DNA from: an uncultured Candidatus Saccharibacteria bacterium
GTDB taxonomy: Bacteria > Patescibacteriota > Saccharimonadia > Saccharimonadales > Saccharimonadaceae
NCBI GenBank assembly: GCA_948944455.1
Contig: CARBES010000008.1
Location: 1-34,428 of the forward strand
Length of the DNA stretch: 34,428 nucleotides
Direction of reading: 5' to 3'
Shown here in pieces: positions 31,817 through 34,428 of this stretch. Under the pieces are notes generated by a model. The model did no database searches. It was not told where the DNA came from and saw only the letters and a program-made list of their open reading frames with translations. The position numbers were made by a program, and so were the translations under genes. The stretch's first letter is position 1, and each line of letters opens with the position of its first letter.

Positions 31817-32741
31817 TCAATGGGAGGAGAAAGTCGGTATAGATGACGCTGGCGCCAAGGCTGCGGAGTCGGTTGGCTTGAGTGAGGTCATTAATGGTAT
31901 GAGCGGCAACTTTGATTTCGGCGGTTTCCCAGAGGCCGATAACCTCTTGATTAACAAGCGAACCCCACATGGTAATAAATTTAACACCGGATTCTCTAGC
32001 AAAGGCCAAAACGTTTTCAGGAGTCCAGTCTGGATTAGAATAGAGGGTATAGATTACGGATTTCCAGGGGTAAATCTCCATAATCATATTGAGCATTTCT
32101 GGTTGGTAGATTTGCGGAATGAAGCGATCGAGCAAATTTTTATCGTAGTTTTTAGCTGTTTCAACGAATTCTGTAAATTGGAGGGAGACGTGCTCTTTAT
32201 CGGAGTATTTAGTATCGGTGACTATGCAAATGTCGGGATACTCTTGCAGGAGTTGGAAGAGTGCGTCGATGTCAAGAGGGTGATATTTATCATACCAGAG
32301 CGAGGACATAAAATTATCGTAGGTGAAAGCGGTTGGGTCTGGGTTTGTGGCAATTTGGGCGTCGGAATTGGTCTTTACGACAGCGTTAGCACGCCAGCCG
32401 TCAGCGTCGTGAGCGAGAACAGTATGATTGTCGGTGGTAATGTCGAAATCAACTTCAAAAACGCGATGGCCGAGTTGGTAATTGATGAGGAAGGCTTCGC
32501 GAGAATTGGTGTATGTGTCGCCAAGAATCCCCCCGAAGGCGTGAGCGATATAGGGGTGCGTAGCCCAACTATAGTCAAAATTATAGGGAGGGCCGAGCGG
32601 ATCAAGGCTAGCTGAGGTAGTTTCATCAGGAACAGAGGGAGAAGAATCGTCTCGGAAGATAAGGAAACCACCGATTGTCAAACCAGCGGCAAGGATCAGG
32701 CAAATTAAGCTTAGGATGATGGAACGGGGTTTGATTTTCAT
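31752..32741 (-). CDS. GDPD-like secreted or anchored phosphodiesterase; 3' end overwritten by cassette F
   Basis: A 329-codon ORF. The N-terminus (1-30) is a signal anchor (IILSLICLILAAGLTIGGFL), then a linker to about 60. The rest resembles the glycerophosphodiester phosphodiesterase TIM barrel: YIAHAFGG, TNSREAFLINYQLGHRVFEV, DFDITTDNHTVLAHD, ICIVTDTKY and VAAHTINDLTQANRLRSLGA. The usual HRG near the start reads HAFGG, so the Arg after the first catalytic His is missing. After SVIYTDFL (about residue 305) the frame continues through the antisense of cassette F's repeat and variable part, ending in KGWQKV. These roughly 25 residues are not native; the original stop was lost. Start: leaderless TATAAT six bases upstream. 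Confidence 0.75.
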   Translation of the reverse strand: MKIKPRSIILSLICLILAAGLTIGGFLIFRDDSSPSVPDETTSASLDPLGPPYNFDYSWATHPYIAHAFGGILGDTYTNSREAFLINYQLGHRVFEVDFDITTDNHTVLAHDADGWRANAVVKTNSDAQIATNPDPTAFTYDNFMSSLWYDKYHPLDIDALFQLLQEYPDICIVTDTKYSDKEHVSLQFTEFVETAKNYDKNLLDRFIPQIYQPEMLNMIMEIYPWKSVIYTLYSNPDWTPENVLAFARESGVKFITMWGSLVNQEVIGLWETAEIKVAAHTINDLTQANRLRSLGASVIYTDFLLPLITLWLDNGGRHPNDDKGWQKV

Positions 32742-32747
32742 GATTAG

Positions 32748-32753
32748 ATTATA
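32748..32753 (-). promoter_or_regulatory. -10 box, leaderless type, for the GDPD-like gene
   Basis: TATAAT on the minus strand, six bases before the ATG, in a 52-bp divergent gap shared with fpg. Confidence 0.6.
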
Positions 32754-32778
32754 GCACGGAATAGAGAAGAGGGTATGC

Positions 32779-32784
32779 TATAAT
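32779..32784 (+). promoter_or_regulatory. -10 box for fpg
   Basis: TATAAT nine bases before the ATG at 32794; no Shine-Dalgarno. Confidence 0.6.
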
Positions 32785-32793
32785 GAAGGTATC

Positions 32794-33684
32794 ATGCCAG
32801 AGTTACCAGAGGTAGAGACGATTCGACGAGGGTTAGGACCTTTGATTTTGAAGAAAAAAATTGTTCAAGTAGGGGTCGATGTAGCGACGAAAAAGTGTTT
32901 TCAGGGAGACGAGGGGAACGTTGTTGAGGCAAAAGTAAAAGAAATTCGACGTCGAGGGAAGGCTCTATTGATTGATTTAGATAATGGGTACACGATGATG
33001 GTGCACCTTCGGATGACGGGACAACTAATTTGGCGAGGAGCGAACGAGGAAGATAATTTTGCGGCGGGACATCCGAGTAAAAATTTTACAGCTGATTTAC
33101 CAAATGGACAGACTCGAGTAACGTTTGAGTTCGAAGAGGGGGTACTATATTTTAATGATCAGCGGAAGTTTGGTTTTGTAAAAGTGATTCCGACAGGGGA
33201 GGTCGAGCAGGAGAAGTTTATTGCGGAACTAGCTAAAGAACCTTGGGAGATGGAGGTAAAAGAATTGTTCAGTCAGTGTCAGCGTCATGCAAAATCGCCG
33301 ATCAAGGCAGTGCTGCTTGATCAGAAAGTGATTGCGGGACTAGGGAATATTTATGCGGACGAATCACTTTTTTATGCAAGTGTGCATCCAGCGGTGCGAG
33401 CGGGTGAGCTAAGTGAGAGTCAGGTTGGGCTGATCTTAGAAGGGGCACGGAGCGTGATGATGGAGTCGATTGATTCAGGTGGCTCGACGATGGCAACTTA
33501 TATTAAACCGGACGGATCGACCGGGAGCTATCTAGAGAACTTTGCAAAAGTGTTTCGACGGGAAGGAAATCCGTGTTTGCGTTGTGGCACGGAGATTCTA
33601 AAAACGAGAGTGGCGGGACGGGGGACGCATTATTGCCCGAAGTGTCAAAAGGCGCCAGAATACTGGACGGAGAAGACGAAATAG
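32794..33684 (+). CDS. mutM: Formamidopyrimidine-DNA glycosylase (Fpg/MutM)
   Basis: A 296-residue base-excision enzyme that removes 8-oxoguanine and ring-opened purines and nicks the strand. The N-terminus MPELPEVETIRRGL gives the catalytic Pro2 and Glu3, RRRGKALLIDL holds the conserved beta-turn Lys, and the helix-two-turn-helix reads VIAGLGNIYADESLF. A four-Cys zinc finger closes the protein (CLRCGTEILKT, then GRGTHYCPKC). Length is slightly above the usual 270. It is transcribed with holA, which starts four bases after its stop. Confidence 0.96.
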   Translation: MPELPEVETIRRGLGPLILKKKIVQVGVDVATKKCFQGDEGNVVEAKVKEIRRRGKALLIDLDNGYTMMVHLRMTGQLIWRGANEEDNFAAGHPSKNFTADLPNGQTRVTFEFEEGVLYFNDQRKFGFVKVIPTGEVEQEKFIAELAKEPWEMEVKELFSQCQRHAKSPIKAVLLDQKVIAGLGNIYADESLFYASVHPAVRAGELSESQVGLILEGARSVMMESIDSGGSTMATYIKPDGSTGSYLENFAKVFRREGNPCLRCGTEILKTRVAGRGTHYCPKCQKAPEYWTEKTK

Positions 33685-33687
33685 CCA

Positions 33688-34302
33688 ATGTTTAAGATTT
33701 TTTATGGGGAGAATCGACTTGAGGCGGAGAAAAAGATTAAGGCTTTGTTGGGCGATAGCTACGAGGTGTTTGAAGGGGAGAATCTTGAGTTAACGGATCT
33801 GCCGAGTATTTTTCGGGGGACTTCGCTGTTTGGAGCAGGGGCGAGGAAAATTCTGCTAAAAGAAATGGGGGCGAATAGTGCAGCTTGGGAGAAGATTATA
33901 GATTATGCTGATACTGAGCATGAAGTTGTGGTCTGGGAGACGAAGATTGATAAACGATCGGCTGGTTATAAACGGTTGAAAGATGCGGGGGTGGAGATGG
34001 TGGAGTTCCCGGCGTTGAAGAAGCCAGAAATGAACTTAGTGTTTGGAATTCTAGATGCAGCATTAAGTGATGGTGAGAAAGCGGTGGCGATGGTAGAGAA
34101 GGTTGAATCCGATCAAGATCCATATATGTTTTTTGGACTTTTAGTAACGCAGGCCTTGAAGAGATACGAGAACTCGGGAGCGCGAGGGAAGGAAAAGCGA
34201 ATATTAAAAGAGCTTGCGAAGCTAGACATGCAAATGAAGACGACGGGGGTTGAGCCTTGGGTGTTGGTAAAATCGTTTTTGCTAAGGGTAAAAGATGTGT
34301 AA
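33688..34302 (+). CDS. holA: DNA polymerase III delta subunit-like (short HolA)
   Basis: A 204-residue protein. The N-terminus FKIFYGENRLEAEKKIKALL is the delta opening strand. SLFGAGARKILLKEM aligns with the Arg-rich SLFGxRRxV region used for beta-clamp opening, and DAALSDGEKAVAMVEKVESD, followed by the helix MFFGLLVTQALKRYENSGAR, fits the delta domain III start. Typical HolA has about 330-340 residues, so the first AAA domain or parts of it are compressed. The role in clamp loading is inferred from pattern and length. Cotranscribed with mutM. Downstream is another hairpin-family repeat. Confidence 0.75.
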   Translation: MFKIFYGENRLEAEKKIKALLGDSYEVFEGENLELTDLPSIFRGTSLFGAGARKILLKEMGANSAAWEKIIDYADTEHEVVVWETKIDKRSAGYKRLKDAGVEMVEFPALKKPEMNLVFGILDAALSDGEKAVAMVEKVESDQDPYMFFGLLVTQALKRYENSGARGKEKRILKELAKLDMQMKTTGVEPWVLVKSFLLRVKDV

Positions 34303-34312
34303 TCGGGAAATA

Positions 34313-34428
34313 TAATAAATCCTTAGATTAGTTATTTCTAGACTTTCTTCAACCAGGGGTAAGTATTCTTGTGTTCTTAGGAAGATTCTATTTATCTTTT
34401 CCTTACTCCACATTGGTTTGTAATATTG
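34313..34428. repeat. Hairpin-family flank without the hairpin (insert-free copy of H1), truncated by the window end
   Basis: Shares ttcttcaaccaggg, tattctt.tgttc, agattctattta, cttttcctta and attggtttgtaatattg with the H1 region (18941-19154) in the same order. The 140-bp inverted-repeat insert of H1 is replaced by ttagga. Confidence 0.75.

Larger units (their letters stand above)
31363..31830. repeat. Cassette element F (two-headed)
   Basis: Outer repeats at 31363-31405 and 31790-31830. The 12-bp sites are at 31590-31601 and 31615-31626 around the 13-base spacer. The right half is the duplicate of E. The right outer end (tgggaggagaaag) has lost the tgaag end and fuses with the GDPD-like coding region. 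Confidence 0.9.

Noticed and set aside
3979..31830. Cassette repeats as a CRISPR array or its fragments
   Set aside because: Copies are kilobases apart, inverted, and separated by genes. The variable parts are long open frames ending in a common peptide, and no cas gene is present.
3979..31830. Cassette elements as insertion sequences or MITEs
   Set aside because: They have inverted ends, but no transposase, and I see no consistent target duplication. The interior is two outward C-terminal coding segments of unrelated sequence, which an IS or MITE family would not have. Mobility by another route remains possible.
3979..31830. Diversity-generating retroelement variable repeats
   Set aside because: No reverse transcriptase or template repeat is in the window, and differences between cassettes are complete replacements, including length changes, not adenine-directed substitutions.
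1..34428. UGA recoded to Gly or Trp as in Gracilibacteria/SR1 or Mycoplasma
   Set aside because: Several genes (the LiaF-like gene, orn) end at TGA exactly where family length and overlap with the next start predict.

Overview
This 34.4 kb window reads as the chromosome of a small-genome Patescibacteria (CPR) bacterium, most likely a Saccharibacteria (TM7) relative. That is an inference. It rests on a DnaG primase without zinc ligands, a roughly 200-residue HolA, a secreted protein with the TM7-style 'VFNSxxDNxxxGDER' domain, a VirB2-like pilin of the CPR type, and many -10 boxes only 6-10 bases from the ATG, as in leaderless mRNAs. Standard code fits: ORFs end cleanly at TGA, so this is not a UGA-recoding Gracilibacteria/SR1 genome. 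No rRNA, phage module, CRISPR array or transposase is visible.

Layout. 1-2.5 kb: 3' part of a tRNA-Thr, a polytopic MATE-like membrane protein and a choloylglycine-hydrolase-type amidase. 2.6-4.4 kb: secreted, membrane-anchored surface protein, then cassette element A. 4.4-8.7 kb: MGMT-like protein, a deoxyribosyltransferase-like/HD fusion, a small membrane protein and a membrane GT2 glycosyltransferase. 8.7-11.1 kb: ADP-ribosyltransferase-like protein, half-cassette B, tRNA-Ser(GGA) and a membrane protein. 11.2-18.9 kb: pyrG, a LiaF-like/DUF4097 pair, argS, element C, orn, YjbR-like, DUF998-like and mscL. 18.9-21.9 kb: two long hairpin elements, cassettes D and E, and two secreted or anchored proteins. 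22.0-28.6 kb: dnaG, cassette remnant G, a cell-wall-type surface protein, then rpoD-pilin-lipid kinase-zeta-like kinase and a dephospho-CoA-kinase-like protein. 28.7-34.4 kb: polA, hairpin element plus cassette F, a GDPD-like secreted protein, mutM/fpg, holA and the start of another hairpin-family repeat.

The most unusual feature is a dispersed family of two-headed silent cassettes (A-F plus remnant G). Each full copy holds two divergent, promoterless reading frames. Both start at a shared 12-bp dyad site encoding VRSG, run through about 50-61 highly variable residues, and end in an almost invariant SLRCLAIE-stop inside an outer inverted repeat. The peptides match the C-terminal end of the FISUMP (Fibrobacter succinogenes major paralogous) domain of secreted proteins. 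Ten cassettes (nine distinct) lie in 34 kb. One variable segment occurs twice, identical over 214 bp and bounded by the 12-bp site and the outer repeat. This looks like an archive for swapping the C-terminus of an expressed surface protein, comparable to a shufflon or pilS/vls system but scattered through intergenic spaces. The expression locus and any recombinase are not in this window.

Three cassettes (D, E, F) sit directly beside 140-190 bp imperfect hairpins of related architecture. One family member at the window end lacks the hairpin insert. Housekeeping genes cover replication (dnaG, polA, holA), repair (mutM, MGMT-like), transcription (rpoD), translation (argS, tRNAs), nucleotide metabolism (pyrG, orn) and osmotic protection (mscL). 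The accessory genes point to an envelope-rich, host-attached lifestyle.
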